A DNA stretch of 64,000 nt from Austwickia sp. (GCA_016711265.1 JADJTI010000006.1:496001-560000), one strand, 5' to 3'. Numbered from the stretch's first letter, positions 32,433 through 41,130 are shown. Translations and numbers: made by a program. Notes: generated from the sequence alone by a model not told the origin.

Positions 32433-33199
32433 TGATCTGGCGACAGTTCGACTACTGGCTGACGGTGTACCGGCGCACCTGGCGGGGATCGGTGGTCTCC
32501 TCGTTCGTGGCACCGGTGCTGTACCTGACCGCGATGGGCGTGGTCCTCGGAGACTTCGTCGATGCCGGCGGTTCCCGCCTGGGTGGCGCGGCGTCGTACC
32601 TGCAGTTCGTGGCCCCGGGGCTGCTCGCCGCGCACGGGATGCAGGTCGCGATGGCGGAGATGACCTGGCCGGTCATGGGCAAACTGAAGTGGCACAAGAC
32701 GTACTTCGCGATGGTGTGCACCCCGCTGCGGCCGCGGGACCTCTTCGGTGCCCACCTGGGCTTCGTGCTGTTCCGGGTGGGTTTGACCGCCGCGGTCTTC
32801 ATGCTCGTACTGAGCGGTTTCGGGGTGTATCACTCCTTTTCAGGAGTGGTCCCTGCGTTCGCGGCTACGGTGCTGGTCGGCGCCGCGTTCGCGACCCCCT
32901 GCTACGCGATAGCCGTGAAGGCCCGGTCCGAGGCGATCTTCCCGGTGATCTTCCGGGTCGTCGTGATGCCGCTGTTCCTGTTCTCGGGGGCGTTCTTCCC
33001 GGTGGGCAACCTGCCCGGACCGCTGACGTGGATCGCCCTGCTGACCCCGCTCTGGCACGGGGTGGAGTTGACCCGGATGTTCCTGCTCGATGCCGTGGCC
33101 TGGCCCGCCGCGGCGGGGCACGTGGCCTACCTGGCGGTGCTCGCGGCGTTCGGTGCCTGGCTGTCGGTCCGGCGGCTGACGCGGAGGTTGATCGCGTGA
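32432..33199 (+). CDS. ABC-2 exporter permease (first)
   Basis: A 255-residue membrane protein of the ABC-2/NodJ family with about six transmembrane helices. Recognisable are the cytoplasmic entry helix WRQFDYWLTVYRRTWRG, a first membrane helix SSFVAPVLYLTAMGVVLG, and the segment LKWHKTYFAMVCTPLRPRDLFGA typical of the family. The FPVIFRVVVMPLFLFSGAFFPVGNLPGPLTWIALLTPLWHGVELTRM stretch is the conserved ABC-2 signature region. It forms a heterodimer with the next gene product, judging from the two adjacent, non-identical permeases. It starts on an ATG overlapping the ATPase stop. Confidence 0.92.
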   Translation: MIWRQFDYWLTVYRRTWRGSVVSSFVAPVLYLTAMGVVLGDFVDAGGSRLGGAASYLQFVAPGLLAAHGMQVAMAEMTWPVMGKLKWHKTYFAMVCTPLRPRDLFGAHLGFVLFRVGLTAAVFMLVLSGFGVYHSFSGVVPAFAATVLVGAAFATPCYAIAVKARSEAIFPVIFRVVVMPLFLFSGAFFPVGNLPGPLTWIALLTPLWHGVELTRMFLLDAVAWPAAAGHVAYLAVLAAFGAWLSVRRLTRRLIA

Positions 33200-33951
33200 A
33201 TGCCTGGCGTCTGGTCTATCGCAACATGCTGCTGTACCGGCGTACCAAGCTGGTTTTCCTCACCGGCTTCCTGGAACCGGTGCTCTACCTTTTCTCCATC
33301 GGTCTCGGGGTCGGCTCGCTGATCAGCGGGTTCAGCGTCGATGGTCGGACCATCGGGTACGCCGCGTTCGTGGCCCCCGCGATGTTGGCCAGTTCGGCGA
33401 TGAACGGAGCCATCCTCGATGCGACGTACGGCGTCTTCTTCCGCCTGAAATACGACAAGCTGTACGACGCGGTGCTGGCCACCCCCCTGACCACGGGCGA
33501 CGTGGCCACCGGGGAGACGTTGTGGTCCCTGATCCGAGGCGGCATCTACTCGGCCGCGTTCCTGGCCGTGATGACGGCGATGGGGTTGGTGGAGTCGTGG
33601 TGGGGGCTGGCCGCGCTGCCGGCGACGCTGCTGATCGGGTTCGCCTTCGCCGGGCTGGGGATGTGGCTGACGACGTACATGACCTCGTGGCAGGACTTCG
33701 AGATCGTCACCCTGGCGCTGATGCCGATGACGCTGTTCAGCGGCACGTTCTTCCCGGTGACCACGCTGGCCGCGCCGCTGCGGTGGGCGATCGAGGTGAC
33801 GCCGCTGTACCGAGGGGTGGCCCTGTGCCGTGAACTGACCACGGGCTCGCTGACCGTGGCGTCGCTGGTCAGCGTGCTGTACCTGGGGGTGCTCGGCGCG
33901 GTGGGGATGGCCGCCGCGAGGCGTCGGTTGAGCGTGCTGCTGCTCACCTGA
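33196..33951 (+). CDS. ABC-2 exporter permease (second)
   Basis: A 251-residue NodJ-like permease, paralogous to the preceding gene: NAWRLVYRNMLLYRRTKLVFLTGFLEPVLYLFSIGLGVG at the N-terminus, FFRLKYDKLYDAVLATPLTTGDVATGETLW in the middle, and TLALMPMTLFSGTFFPVTTLAAPLRWAIEVTPLYRGVALCREL near the end. Its GTG overlaps the previous stop (GTGA). Two permeases with one ATPase is the usual gene count for this exporter class. It ends 19 bases from the convergent photolyase stop with no obvious terminator. Confidence 0.92.
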   Translation: MNAWRLVYRNMLLYRRTKLVFLTGFLEPVLYLFSIGLGVGSLISGFSVDGRTIGYAAFVAPAMLASSAMNGAILDATYGVFFRLKYDKLYDAVLATPLTTGDVATGETLWSLIRGGIYSAAFLAVMTAMGLVESWWGLAALPATLLIGFAFAGLGMWLTTYMTSWQDFEIVTLALMPMTLFSGTFFPVTTLAAPLRWAIEVTPLYRGVALCRELTTGSLTVASLVSVLYLGVLGAVGMAAARRRLSVLLLT

Positions 33952-33970
33952 AGGTTCGGGCGGGTGCGGC

Positions 33971-35347
33971 TCAGGCGCGCAGGCGGGCGGCGTCGTACCG
34001 GCGCAGCGCCTCGCGGCGTTCCTCATCGTGATCGACCAACCGCGCGGGGTAACCGTGGTCATACCCGGTCGGGGCCTTCCACGGCTCGTGCACCGACGCC
34101 CCCGGCAAGTGAGCCAGCTCCGGCAGATAGCGCCGCACGTAGTCGCCGTGAGGGTCGAACTTGCGCCCCTGCGCCACCGGATTGAACACCCGGAAGTACG
34201 GCGCAGCGTCCGTCCCCGTTCCCGCCACCCACTGCCAGCCGTGGCTGTTGGAGGCAAGATCAGCGTCGCGCAGGTGGCGCATGAAGTGCCGGGCGCCGTG
34301 CGGCCACCACACGTGCAGGTGTTTGACCAGGAACGATGCGCTGACCATGCGGACCCGGTTGTGCATCCAGCCCTCCGCCAGCAGTTGCCGCTGCCCGGCG
34401 TCCACCAGCGGGTAACCGGTCCGCCCGGCCTGCCAGGCCGCGAACGCCGCCCCCGGGTCGTCGTACGCCATCGCGGCCAGGCCCGAGCGCAGGTCGGCCC
34501 ACGCCGAATCCGGCCGGTGCCAGAGCACGTCGGCGTAGAACTCCCGCCAACACAGCTCGGTGACGAAGCGCCTGACCCCCGCGCCGGAGGCGTCTTGCTG
34601 GCCGACGTGGCGCGCCACATCGGCCAGCAGCGTCCGCGGATGTACGGTCCCGTACTTCAAGTGCATCGACAGTCCCGACGTGCCGTCCAGGTCGGGCCGG
34701 TCCCGGTCGGCGTCGTAGCTGGTCAGCCCCGCCTCCAGGAACTCCCGCCAGCGCTGGACCGCCGCCTGCGGCGAGCATGCGGGCAACCGGGGCGCCTGGG
34801 CGCGGTGGTCCGGCTCGGGGAGGGGGTCGCCGTCGGCGTCACTGAGCCAGCGCAGCGTCGGCGGTGTCGGCGCGGGCGCGGGCCAACCGTGGTCGCGCCA
34901 GGCCCTCGAGAACGGGGTGAAGACCTGGTACGGCGTCCCGGCGCCGGTCACCAGCGTTCCCGGCCCCACGGCGTACGGCGTCCCGGTCGCCACCAGGGGG
35001 ATCGCGCCGAGGCGGGCGCGCACCGCGGCGTCCCGGCGGCGCCCGTACGGCGTGGTCTCGCCGCTGATGTGCACGCTGGCGGCCCCGACGGACGCGGCGA
35101 CCTCCGCCACCACCTGGGCCGGGTCGCCGCGGCGTACCACCAGGGCCCCATCGGTGGCCTCAGACAGCGCCTGCACCGCCTCGCTCAGGCACGCGGTGCG
35201 CACGCTGCCGGCGCTGCCCAGCAACGCAGGGTCGAGCACGAACAGCGGCAACACCCGTCCGCCGCCGGCCGCCTGGTGCGCCTCACATAGCGCCGGGTGA
35301 TCGGCGAGGCGCAGGTCACGGCGGAACCAGAGGACGGTGGTCGGCAC
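33971..35347 (-). CDS. phr: deoxyribodipyrimidine photo-lyase
   Basis: A 458-residue FAD-dependent DNA photolyase that repairs UV-induced cyclobutane pyrimidine dimers with light. The antenna-binding N-terminal domain starts TTVLWFRRDLRLADHPAL. The FAD domain carries GTSGLSMHLKYGTVHPRTLL, RRFVTELCWREFYADVL, LVDAGQRQLLAEGWMHNRVRMVSASFLVKHL and DLASNSHGWQWVAGTGTDAAPYFRVFNPVAQGRKFDPHGDYVRRY, all family hallmarks including the Trp-rich electron path. The GTG start at 35347 has TAGGTT six bases upstream. It is divergent from the AMIN-like gene over a repeat-containing spacer. Confidence 0.94.
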   Translation of the reverse strand: MPTTVLWFRRDLRLADHPALCEAHQAAGGGRVLPLFVLDPALLGSAGSVRTACLSEAVQALSEATDGALVVRRGDPAQVVAEVAASVGAASVHISGETTPYGRRRDAAVRARLGAIPLVATGTPYAVGPGTLVTGAGTPYQVFTPFSRAWRDHGWPAPAPTPPTLRWLSDADGDPLPEPDHRAQAPRLPACSPQAAVQRWREFLEAGLTSYDADRDRPDLDGTSGLSMHLKYGTVHPRTLLADVARHVGQQDASGAGVRRFVTELCWREFYADVLWHRPDSAWADLRSGLAAMAYDDPGAAFAAWQAGRTGYPLVDAGQRQLLAEGWMHNRVRMVSASFLVKHLHVWWPHGARHFMRHLRDADLASNSHGWQWVAGTGTDAAPYFRVFNPVAQGRKFDPHGDYVRRYLPELAHLPGASVHEPWKAPTGYDHGYPARLVDHDEERREALRRYDAARLRA

Positions 35348-35353
35348 CCGGTC

Positions 35354-35359
35354 AACCTA
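35354..35359 (-). promoter_or_regulatory. -10 element, leaderless promoter of phr
   Basis: TAGGTT, six bases before GTG 35347 on the minus strand. Confidence 0.6.
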
Positions 35360-35470
35360 TCCGCCGACTCCTGCGGGATGGCGGTCCCGGGTACCTTCGA
35401 CAGCGGCCCAAAGAACACGCCAAGCCCAGGCAGTCCTTGGCGCGTTCTTCGCCCCCGCCGGTCTCGAAAC

Positions 35471-35577
35471 GTCGATTTCGCACCTCGGCCGAGGCCGAAA
35501 AGTCGATTAAGCACGTTGCACATGCCCCTGAGCGCACCGAAGTGACTTCTCGCCAGCCGAGAAGGTGCGAAATCGAC
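35471..35577. repeat. long inverted repeat with internal hairpin
   Basis: Perfect 15-base arms (35471-35485 and 35563-35577) separated by 77 bases, the inner part of which holds a third motif copy and a 7-base-pair hairpin. It could fold as a multi-branched RNA or serve as paired binding sites. Confidence 0.7.
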
Positions 35578-35699
35578 TCTTCGCGGTGGATGGCGCTGGG
35601 AAACCGGTGTCGCCGTGGGGAGTCGAGCCGTACGCTGACGACAACCGGTGGCAGGCACAGGTGCGGCAGTCGGCGCTCCCTGACAGCAGGAGGTCGGCC

Positions 35700-36314
35700 A
35701 TGACTCACCAGGCCCGCAGGTCACGTCGCCCCGCGCGGGCGATCGGCGCCGCCACGCTGTCGATGCTGGTCACCCTGGCCGCGCCGGCCGCCGTACCAGC
35801 CGCCGCCGCGCACGCATCGGCGCCCGCTGCCCCCGCTGCCACCTGTGCGTCCACCACGACCGGCGGTTGGCGGACCACGCCGTCATCCAGTCCGCTGATG
35901 ACGGCCGGCACGTTGCGTGGCGTCAACGCCGGCCGGCACCTGTGCTTCGACCGGCTCGTGGTCACCATCAGCGGGTCCGCGGCCCGCACCGGGTTCTTCA
36001 TCGGGTACGTCGACCAGCTCACCCAGGATGGCAGCGGCACCGTGATCCCGCTGCGCGGCGGGGCGAAGATCATGGTGGTCGCGCGGGCGCGGGCCTACGA
36101 CGACCGGGGGCGTCCGACGTACCGGCCACGCAACCCCCGCGAGGTCGTCCGCGTCACCGGCTTCCGGACATTCCGCCAGGTCGCGTGGGCGGGTTCGTTC
36201 GAGGGGCAGACCACCCTGGGTATCGGGGTCCGCGGCACACTCCCGTACCGCGCGTTCGTGCTCAAGACGGGCACGGTCCAGCGGCTGGTGGTGGACGTCA
36301 GCCACACGCCGTAA
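35700..36314 (+). CDS. secreted AMIN-like domain protein
   Basis: A 204-residue exported protein. The basic N-terminus and hydrophobic core (RAIGAATLSMLVTLAAPAAVPAAAAHA) form a Sec signal peptide with likely cleavage after an Ala-x-Ala around residue 40. The mature domain has HLCFDRLVVTISGSAARTGFFIGYVDQL, GAKIMVVARARAYD, GFRTFRQVAWAGSFEGQTTLGIGVRGTLPYRAFVL and QRLVVDVSH, the pattern of the actinobacterial AMIN-like domain. That domain is thought to bind cell-wall components. ATG 35700 has CAGGAGG upstream. It faces the aminopeptidase gene tail to tail. Confidence 0.85.
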   Translation: MTHQARRSRRPARAIGAATLSMLVTLAAPAAVPAAAAHASAPAAPAATCASTTTGGWRTTPSSSPLMTAGTLRGVNAGRHLCFDRLVVTISGSAARTGFFIGYVDQLTQDGSGTVIPLRGGAKIMVVARARAYDDRGRPTYRPRNPREVVRVTGFRTFRQVAWAGSFEGQTTLGIGVRGTLPYRAFVLKTGTVQRLVVDVSHTP

Positions 36315-36330
36315 CCGCGCCGGCCGCAGG

Positions 36331-37101
36331 TCAGGCCGAGCGAGCGGTCAGCACCAGCGGGCCGTCGGCCGTGATCGCCACCGTGTGTTCGCTGTGTGCG
36401 CCCCGGCTGCCGTCGACGCTGCGCAACGTCCAGCCGTCGGGGTCGGTCACGATCTGGTCGGTGCCGCTCATCAGCCACGGTTCCAACGCCAACACCAACC
36501 CGGGGCGCAGCCGCAGCCCACGCCCCGCCGGGCCGTTGTTGGGCACGTGCGGGTCGCCGTGCATCGTCCGGCCGACGCCGTGCCCGCCGAACATGGTGTT
36601 CACGGCGTACCCACGGGCCCTGGCCACCGCGCCGATCGCCGCCGAAATGTCGCCCAGCCGATTCCCGACCCGGGCCGCGCCGATCGCCGCGTCCAGCGCC
36701 ACCCGGGTGGCCTCGATCAGGGCCAGGTCCTGCTCTCGAGGTGTGCCGACCACGAAACTGACCGCCGAGTCGGCCACCCAGCCGTCGACGGACACCGCGA
36801 AGTCGAGGCTGAGCAGGTCGCCGTCGCGCAGCGCGTAGTCATATGGCAGGCCGTGCAGGACGGCGTCGTTGACCGACGTACAGATGACGTGACCGAACGG
36901 CGACCCCCCGAAGGAGGGGTGGTAGTCGATGTAGCAGGACTGTGCGCCGCGCTCGCGGATCATCGCGTGCGCCCGGGCGTCCACGTCGAGCAGGTTCGTG
37001 CCGACCGTCGTCGTTGCCTGCAGTTCGGCCAGCACCTGGGCGACGAACACGCCGGCCGGGCGCATCTGGTCGATCTCGGCGGGGGTGAGGTACTCGATCA
37101 C
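36331..37101 (-). CDS. map: type I methionyl aminopeptidase
   Basis: A 256-residue MetAP removing the initiator Met. The metal ligands of type I enzymes are visible: Asp100 in LLSLDFAVSVDGWVAD, Asp111, His174 in GGHGVGRTMHGDP, Glu207 in LALEPW and a further Glu in AHSEHTVAI. Substrate His83 is in NDAVLHGLP. The start is a GTG at 37101; no leaderless hexamer is evident. In many Actinobacteria an additional MetAP lies in the adenylate kinase/ribosomal cluster; this copy is outside such context and is probably a second one. It lies 21 bases upstream of the end of the aminotransferase gene, on the same strand. Confidence 0.92.
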   Translation of the reverse strand: MIEYLTPAEIDQMRPAGVFVAQVLAELQATTTVGTNLLDVDARAHAMIRERGAQSCYIDYHPSFGGSPFGHVICTSVNDAVLHGLPYDYALRDGDLLSLDFAVSVDGWVADSAVSFVVGTPREQDLALIEATRVALDAAIGAARVGNRLGDISAAIGAVARARGYAVNTMFGGHGVGRTMHGDPHVPNNGPAGRGLRLRPGLVLALEPWLMSGTDQIVTDPDGWTLRSVDGSRGAHSEHTVAITADGPLVLTARSA

Positions 37102-37122
37102 GTCTGCATCACACCCCCCACG

Positions 37123-38352
37123 TTAGGTGAGCCGTGCGCGGAACGCGCGGGCCAGGCGGGCCATCCCCTCGGCGATGACGCTCGGCTCGTACGTCACGAA
37201 ACACATCCGCAGGGTGCGTGGATCGGTGGCGTCCGCGTAGAACGGCGCCCCCGGCACGAACGCCACCCGCTCCTGCAGCGCCACCCGCAAAGCCGTGGTG
37301 GCGTCGTACCCCGGTGGCAGCCGCGCCCACAGGAACATCCCGCCATCGGGAGAGGTCCAGGTGCTGCCCTCGGGGAGCGTGTCCGGCATCGCCGCCAGCA
37401 TGACGTCGCGCCGCTGCGCATACACTCCCCGCACCGTCTCGATGTGGGCGTCCAGGTCGGCGTCCCGCAGGTAGGCCAGCACCGCCGCCTGGTCGATCGA
37501 GGAGGTGTGCATGTCGGCGGCCTGCTTGACCGAACTGAGCGCCGGCATGACCGCCCGCGGTACCCGCATCCAGCCCAACCGCAGGCCGGGGCAGCCGATC
37601 TTGGAGAACGTGCCCAGGTACATGGTCTGGCCCTGGACCTGCGACGCCGCGCTGATCGGCAGCAGGTGCTGCCCGCTGTAGCGCAGCTCGGCGTACGGGT
37701 CGTCCTCGACGAGCCACACGCCCCGGCGGGCCACGATGTCGGCGACCTCGCGGCGCCGCGGCCCGGTCAGCGTGCGACCGGTCGGGTTCGCGAACGTGGG
37801 CACCAGGTACACCGCCGCCGGCGCGTGCGCCTCGATCGCGGCATCCAGGGCCTGCGGGATCACCCCGTCCTCGTCGGTGGCCACCGGCACGGTCCGCGCC
37901 CCGACCAACCGGAACGGCTCCAACGCCGACAGGTACGTCGGGTCCTCCACCAGGATGGTTGAGCCCGGGTCCAGCAACATGAGGGCCACCAGCGTCAGGC
38001 CCTGCTGCGACCCGGTGGTGATCAGCAGCTCGTCAGGTTCGGTGGCCAGCCCCCGCGCGGTCAGCCGCGCGGCCAGCGCCTCCCGCAACGGCCACATCCC
38101 TTCCGCCGCGGAGTACTGCAGGTTCGCCCCCGCCACGTCGTCGGCGAGCGCGCAGGCGTACGCCGCCCGCAGCTGGGCCACGTCGAAGATCCGCGGGTCG
38201 GGCAGCCCGACGGCGAACGACAGGATCTCGGGGCGGGCGGTCAGGGCCAACAGGTCGACCAGCGTGGAGGCACCCAGTCCGCGGACCCGGGCCGCGGGCA
38301 GGGGAGTGCTCGCGCCTGGTGGGCGCGCCCGGTCATCGTCCCGCCCGCTCAT
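37123..38352 (-). CDS. PLP-dependent aminotransferase (class I, LysN/2-aminoadipate type)
   Basis: A 409-residue fold-type I aminotransferase. Features are ILSFAVGLPDPRIFD at the N-terminus, ITTGSQQGLTLVALMLLDPGSTILVEDPTYLSALEPF for cofactor and substrate binding, VYLVPTFANPTGRTL with the conserved Asn, VEDDPYAELRYSG with the pyridine-N Asp, and TMYLGTFSKIGCPGLRLGWM with the PLP Lys251. The pattern matches 2-aminoadipate and multi-substrate aromatic aminotransferases; the specificity cannot be read. It has no MocR-type DNA-binding domain. ATG 38352 has TACGGT seven bases upstream. It is divergent from the racemase-like gene. Confidence 0.9.
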   Translation of the reverse strand: MSGRDDDRARPPGASTPLPAARVRGLGASTLVDLLALTARPEILSFAVGLPDPRIFDVAQLRAAYACALADDVAGANLQYSAAEGMWPLREALAARLTARGLATEPDELLITTGSQQGLTLVALMLLDPGSTILVEDPTYLSALEPFRLVGARTVPVATDEDGVIPQALDAAIEAHAPAAVYLVPTFANPTGRTLTGPRRREVADIVARRGVWLVEDDPYAELRYSGQHLLPISAASQVQGQTMYLGTFSKIGCPGLRLGWMRVPRAVMPALSSVKQAADMHTSSIDQAAVLAYLRDADLDAHIETVRGVYAQRRDVMLAAMPDTLPEGSTWTSPDGGMFLWARLPPGYDATTALRVALQERVAFVPGAPFYADATDPRTLRMCFVTYEPSVIAEGMARLARAFRARLT

Positions 38353-38359
38353 GCATCTC

Positions 38360-38365
38360 ACCGTA
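38360..38365 (-). promoter_or_regulatory. -10 element, leaderless promoter of the aminotransferase gene
   Basis: TACGGT, seven bases before ATG 38352 on the minus strand. Confidence 0.55.
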
Positions 38366-38415
38366 ACGCCGCCGGCAATACCGGCGATCGGGTACCGACG
38401 AGTCATGCCGGGACC

Positions 38416-38421
38416 TAGATT
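38416..38421 (+). promoter_or_regulatory. -10 element, leaderless promoter of the racemase-like gene
   Basis: TAGATT, seven bases before the GTG at 38429; this favours that start over the ATG at 38405. Confidence 0.5.
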
Positions 38422-38428
38422 GTGGCTC

Positions 38429-39757
38429 GTGCAGTGGAGGATGAGGGCAGCCAGGACGTCGGCAGGGGGCCCGGCCCCGGTGGTCCCCGAGTCGGTGATC
38501 GCCGCGACGGCCGGCCTGGAGCCGCCGTACGCCGTCCTCGATCTGGAGGCGTTCCGCCGCAACGCCGCCGACCTGGCCGCCCGGGCCAACGACGTGCCCA
38601 TTCGGGTGGCCACCAAGTCGGTGCGCTGCCGACACCTGCTCCGGATGGTGGTGGCGCTGCCCGGGTACGGCGGTGGGCTGCTCGCGTCGTCGCTGGCCGA
38701 GGCCCTGTGGCTGGCGGGCGCGCAGGGCAGGGACACCGAGGCCGACGCCGATCCCGTGAGCCGCGACATCGTGGTCGGCTACCCGAGCGTGGATCGCAGC
38801 TCGCTGGCCGCGCTGGCCGCCGACGAGGTCGCGCGCACCCGCCTCACGCTGATGATCGACGACCCGGCGCAGCTGGCGCTCCTGCGGCAGGCGCTCGACC
38901 AGGCCGGACCCTGTGAGACGCCGGTGCGGGTGTGCTTGGATGTCGACGCCTCCTACCGCCTCGGCCCGGCGCACCTGGGGGCCCGGCGCTCCCCGATCCG
39001 CACGCCGGAGCAGGCCGCCGAACTCACCGACCACGTCGTGGCCGATCCGCGGCTGCTGCTGGACGGCGTCATGTTCTACGACGCCCAGATCGCCGGGATC
39101 CCCGACCGCCCGGCCGGAGCCGCCTGGGCCGCGCCCGCCGTGCGGCTGCTCAAACGGACCTCTGCCCTGGAACTGGCCTCCCGGCGTACGGCGGTCATCG
39201 CGGCGGTCTCGGAGCGGCTGCGCCACGCGGGACGGCCGCGGTTGAGGTTCGTCAACGGCGGGGGGACCGGGAGCTTGGAGGTGGTCCGCCGGGACGCCGT
39301 GCTCACCGAGCTCGCCGCCGGGTCGGGGTTGCTGGCGCCGACGCTCTTCGACGGGTACCGCGCGTTCACACCCGCGCCCGCGGCCTACTTCGTGCTGCCC
39401 GTGCTGCGGCGACCCGCTCCGGACCTCGTGACGTGCGCCGCCGGGGGTTTCGTGGCGTCCGGCCCGGCGGGTTCCGACCGACTGCCGACCCCGGTGCATC
39501 CGCCGGGGCTGGCGTTGACCGCCGCTGAAGGCGCGGGCGAGGTCCAGACGCCCCTGCGGGTGCAGCGCGGCGGGCGCGGCGCGAGCGGTGAGGAGGCTCT
39601 CCCGACCATCGGATCGGCCGTCTGGTTCCGGCATGCGAAAGCCGGTGAGCTGCTGGAGCATTTCGACGCGCTGCACCTGGTCCGTCGTGGGGTGCGCGGA
39701 GGCACTCTGGTGGATACGGTGCCCACGTACCGCGGTGAGCTGAGGAGCTACGGATGA
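38429..39757 (+). CDS. alanine racemase/D-threonine aldolase-like PLP protein
   Basis: A 442-residue fold-type III PLP protein. The N-terminal barrel starts PPYAVLDLEAFRRNAADLAARA, and the PLP Lys (residue 63 from this start) lies in RVATKSVRCRHLLRMV. The barrel runs through LLASSLAEALWLA, RVCLDVDASYRLG and RFVNGGGTGSLE. The C-terminal beta domain ends in VWFRHAKAGELLEHFDALHLVRRG, with the zinc-site-like His residues of D-threonine aldolases. Homologues are labelled amino-acid deaminase/aldolase; the reaction is unproven. ATG 38405 is an alternative start. It overlaps the lactone-oxidase ATG by four bases, so the two products probably act in one pathway. Confidence 0.85.
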   Translation: MQWRMRAARTSAGGPAPVVPESVIAATAGLEPPYAVLDLEAFRRNAADLAARANDVPIRVATKSVRCRHLLRMVVALPGYGGGLLASSLAEALWLAGAQGRDTEADADPVSRDIVVGYPSVDRSSLAALAADEVARTRLTLMIDDPAQLALLRQALDQAGPCETPVRVCLDVDASYRLGPAHLGARRSPIRTPEQAAELTDHVVADPRLLLDGVMFYDAQIAGIPDRPAGAAWAAPAVRLLKRTSALELASRRTAVIAAVSERLRHAGRPRLRFVNGGGTGSLEVVRRDAVLTELAAGSGLLAPTLFDGYRAFTPAPAAYFVLPVLRRPAPDLVTCAAGGFVASGPAGSDRLPTPVHPPGLALTAAEGAGEVQTPLRVQRGGRGASGEEALPTIGSAVWFRHAKAGELLEHFDALHLVRRGVRGGTLVDTVPTYRGELRSYG

Positions 39758-41058
39758 GCGAGTCGACGAACTGGGTGGCCAACCAGTCGTGGGAGCCGGG
39801 GAGGGTGGCTCGCCCGAGCACCGCCGAGGAGGTCGCCGCGCTGCTGCGGGAGGCCGGTGAGGCCGGATCCACGGCCAAGGCGGCGGGCAGCCGATACTCC
39901 CTGACCGGCTCGGCGGCTACCGACGGCGTGCAGATCGTGCTGGAGCTACTCAGCGGCGTCGTCGAGGTGGACCTGTCCAAGCACCTCGTGCGGGCCCGCG
40001 GCGGCACCAAGATCTCGAACCTAAACAAGGCGCTGCACGCCCACGGCATGGCGCTGGAAAACCTCGGCGACATGGACCAGCAGACCCTGGCGGGAGCCAC
40101 CGCCACCGGCACGCACGGTAGCGGCGCGGGGTTCGGTGGGCTGGCGACGATGGTGCGTTCGTTGGAGATTGCCCTGCCCGACGGCTCTCTGGTGGAGTGC
40201 TCGGCCGAGCACGAGCCGGATCTCTTCGACGCGGCGCGGGTCAGCCTGGGCGCGCTCGGGGTGGTCACCGAGCTGACCTTGGAGGTGCTGCCCTCCTTCC
40301 GGCTGCACGTCGTCGAGGAGCCGCGCACCCTGACCGAGGCGCTGGTGCGGCTCGGTGACGACGTCGCTGACACCGATCATTACGAGCTGCAGTGGTACCC
40401 GCACACCGACCGGGTGATGACGAAGTACAGCACCCGGTTGGCCCCGGACGACCCGCGGGACGAGCCGCGCCCGGGCTGGCGGCGGCTGGTGGACAAGCGG
40501 ATCGTCGAGCACGTCGTGCTCGAGGGCGTGAACCGGGCCTGCTCGATGGTGCCGGTGATCACCCCGGCCGCCAAGGCGGTCACCGCGCAACGGCTGAGCC
40601 GCCGGGAGTACACGGCGTTCTCGCACGAGGTGTTCGTGCACGGGCACCGGCCGAGGTTCATCGAGACCGAGTACGCCGTGCCGGCGCCGGTCGTCAAGGA
40701 CGTGCTGTTGGAGCTCAAGGCGTGGACCGACGATGCCGGCTCGACGATCACCCACCCGGTCAAGGTCCGATTCAGCGCGCCCGACGACCTGTGGATGTCC
40801 CCGAGCTACCAGCGTCAGAGCGCCTGGATCTCGGTGCAGCAGTACCACCGGATGGATCACGTGGACTACTTCGCGGCGTTCGAGGACATCGTGGCCGCGC
40901 ACGACGGGCGGCCGCACTGGGGCAAGCTGCACCGGCTCGGCGCGAAGTCGTTGGCCCGGCTGTATCCGCGCTACGAGGACTTCCTGGCCATGCGGGAGCG
41001 GGTGGACCCCAAGCGGGTGATGAGCAACCAGTACCTGAGGCGGGTGTTGGGGGACTGA
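39754..41058 (+). CDS. D-arabinono-1,4-lactone oxidase family FAD oxidoreductase
   Basis: A 434-residue VAO-type flavoprotein. The FAD domain shows ARPSTAEEVAALLREA, AAGSRYSLTGSAATDG, GTHGSGAGFGGLATMVRSLEI and RVSLGALGVVTELTLEV. The C-terminal ALO domain has ETEYAVPA, HPVKVRFSAPDDLWMSPSY and the conserved RPHWGKLHRLGAKSLARLYPRYEDFLAMRERVDPKRVMSNQYL. Family members oxidise aldonolactones or sugar alcohols with oxygen; the acceptor and substrate here are unknown. It is translationally coupled to the racemase-like gene, a pairing also common in other actinobacterial genomes (from memory). A palindromic repeat follows 16 bases after the stop. Confidence 0.9.
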   Translation: MSESTNWVANQSWEPGRVARPSTAEEVAALLREAGEAGSTAKAAGSRYSLTGSAATDGVQIVLELLSGVVEVDLSKHLVRARGGTKISNLNKALHAHGMALENLGDMDQQTLAGATATGTHGSGAGFGGLATMVRSLEIALPDGSLVECSAEHEPDLFDAARVSLGALGVVTELTLEVLPSFRLHVVEEPRTLTEALVRLGDDVADTDHYELQWYPHTDRVMTKYSTRLAPDDPRDEPRPGWRRLVDKRIVEHVVLEGVNRACSMVPVITPAAKAVTAQRLSRREYTAFSHEVFVHGHRPRFIETEYAVPAPVVKDVLLELKAWTDDAGSTITHPVKVRFSAPDDLWMSPSYQRQSAWISVQQYHRMDHVDYFAAFEDIVAAHDGRPHWGKLHRLGAKSLARLYPRYEDFLAMRERVDPKRVMSNQYLRRVLGD

Positions 41059-41074
41059 CGCTCCGCGGTTCGGC

Positions 41075-41130
41075 CGGCACCGTTGGGGGATTTGCGCCGG
41101 TTCTCCGGCGCGAATCCCCCAACGGTGCCG
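41075..41130. repeat. palindromic repeat family, copy B (long hairpin)
   Basis: Two 26-base arms (41075-41100 and 41105-41130) around the loop TTCT differ at one position, a G:T wobble in RNA. The core is CGTTGGGGGATTTGCGCCGG. It lies 16 bases after the oxidase stop and just upstream of the VapBC module, so it may terminate one and insulate the other. Confidence 0.9.

Larger units (their letters stand above)
35348..35699. other. 352-base divergent spacer with repeated GTCGATTTCGCAC motifs
   Basis: No gene is seen. The photolyase promoter is at its left end. GTCGATTTCGCACCT (35471-35485) is matched by its exact inverse at 35563-35577, and a related direct copy GTCGATTAAGCAC is at 35502-35514. 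Between them are the palindrome CTCGGCCGAG (35484-35493) and a hairpin CTTCTCG/CGAGAAG (35546-35564). The right end supplies the AMIN-like gene ribosome-binding site. Confidence 0.65.
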
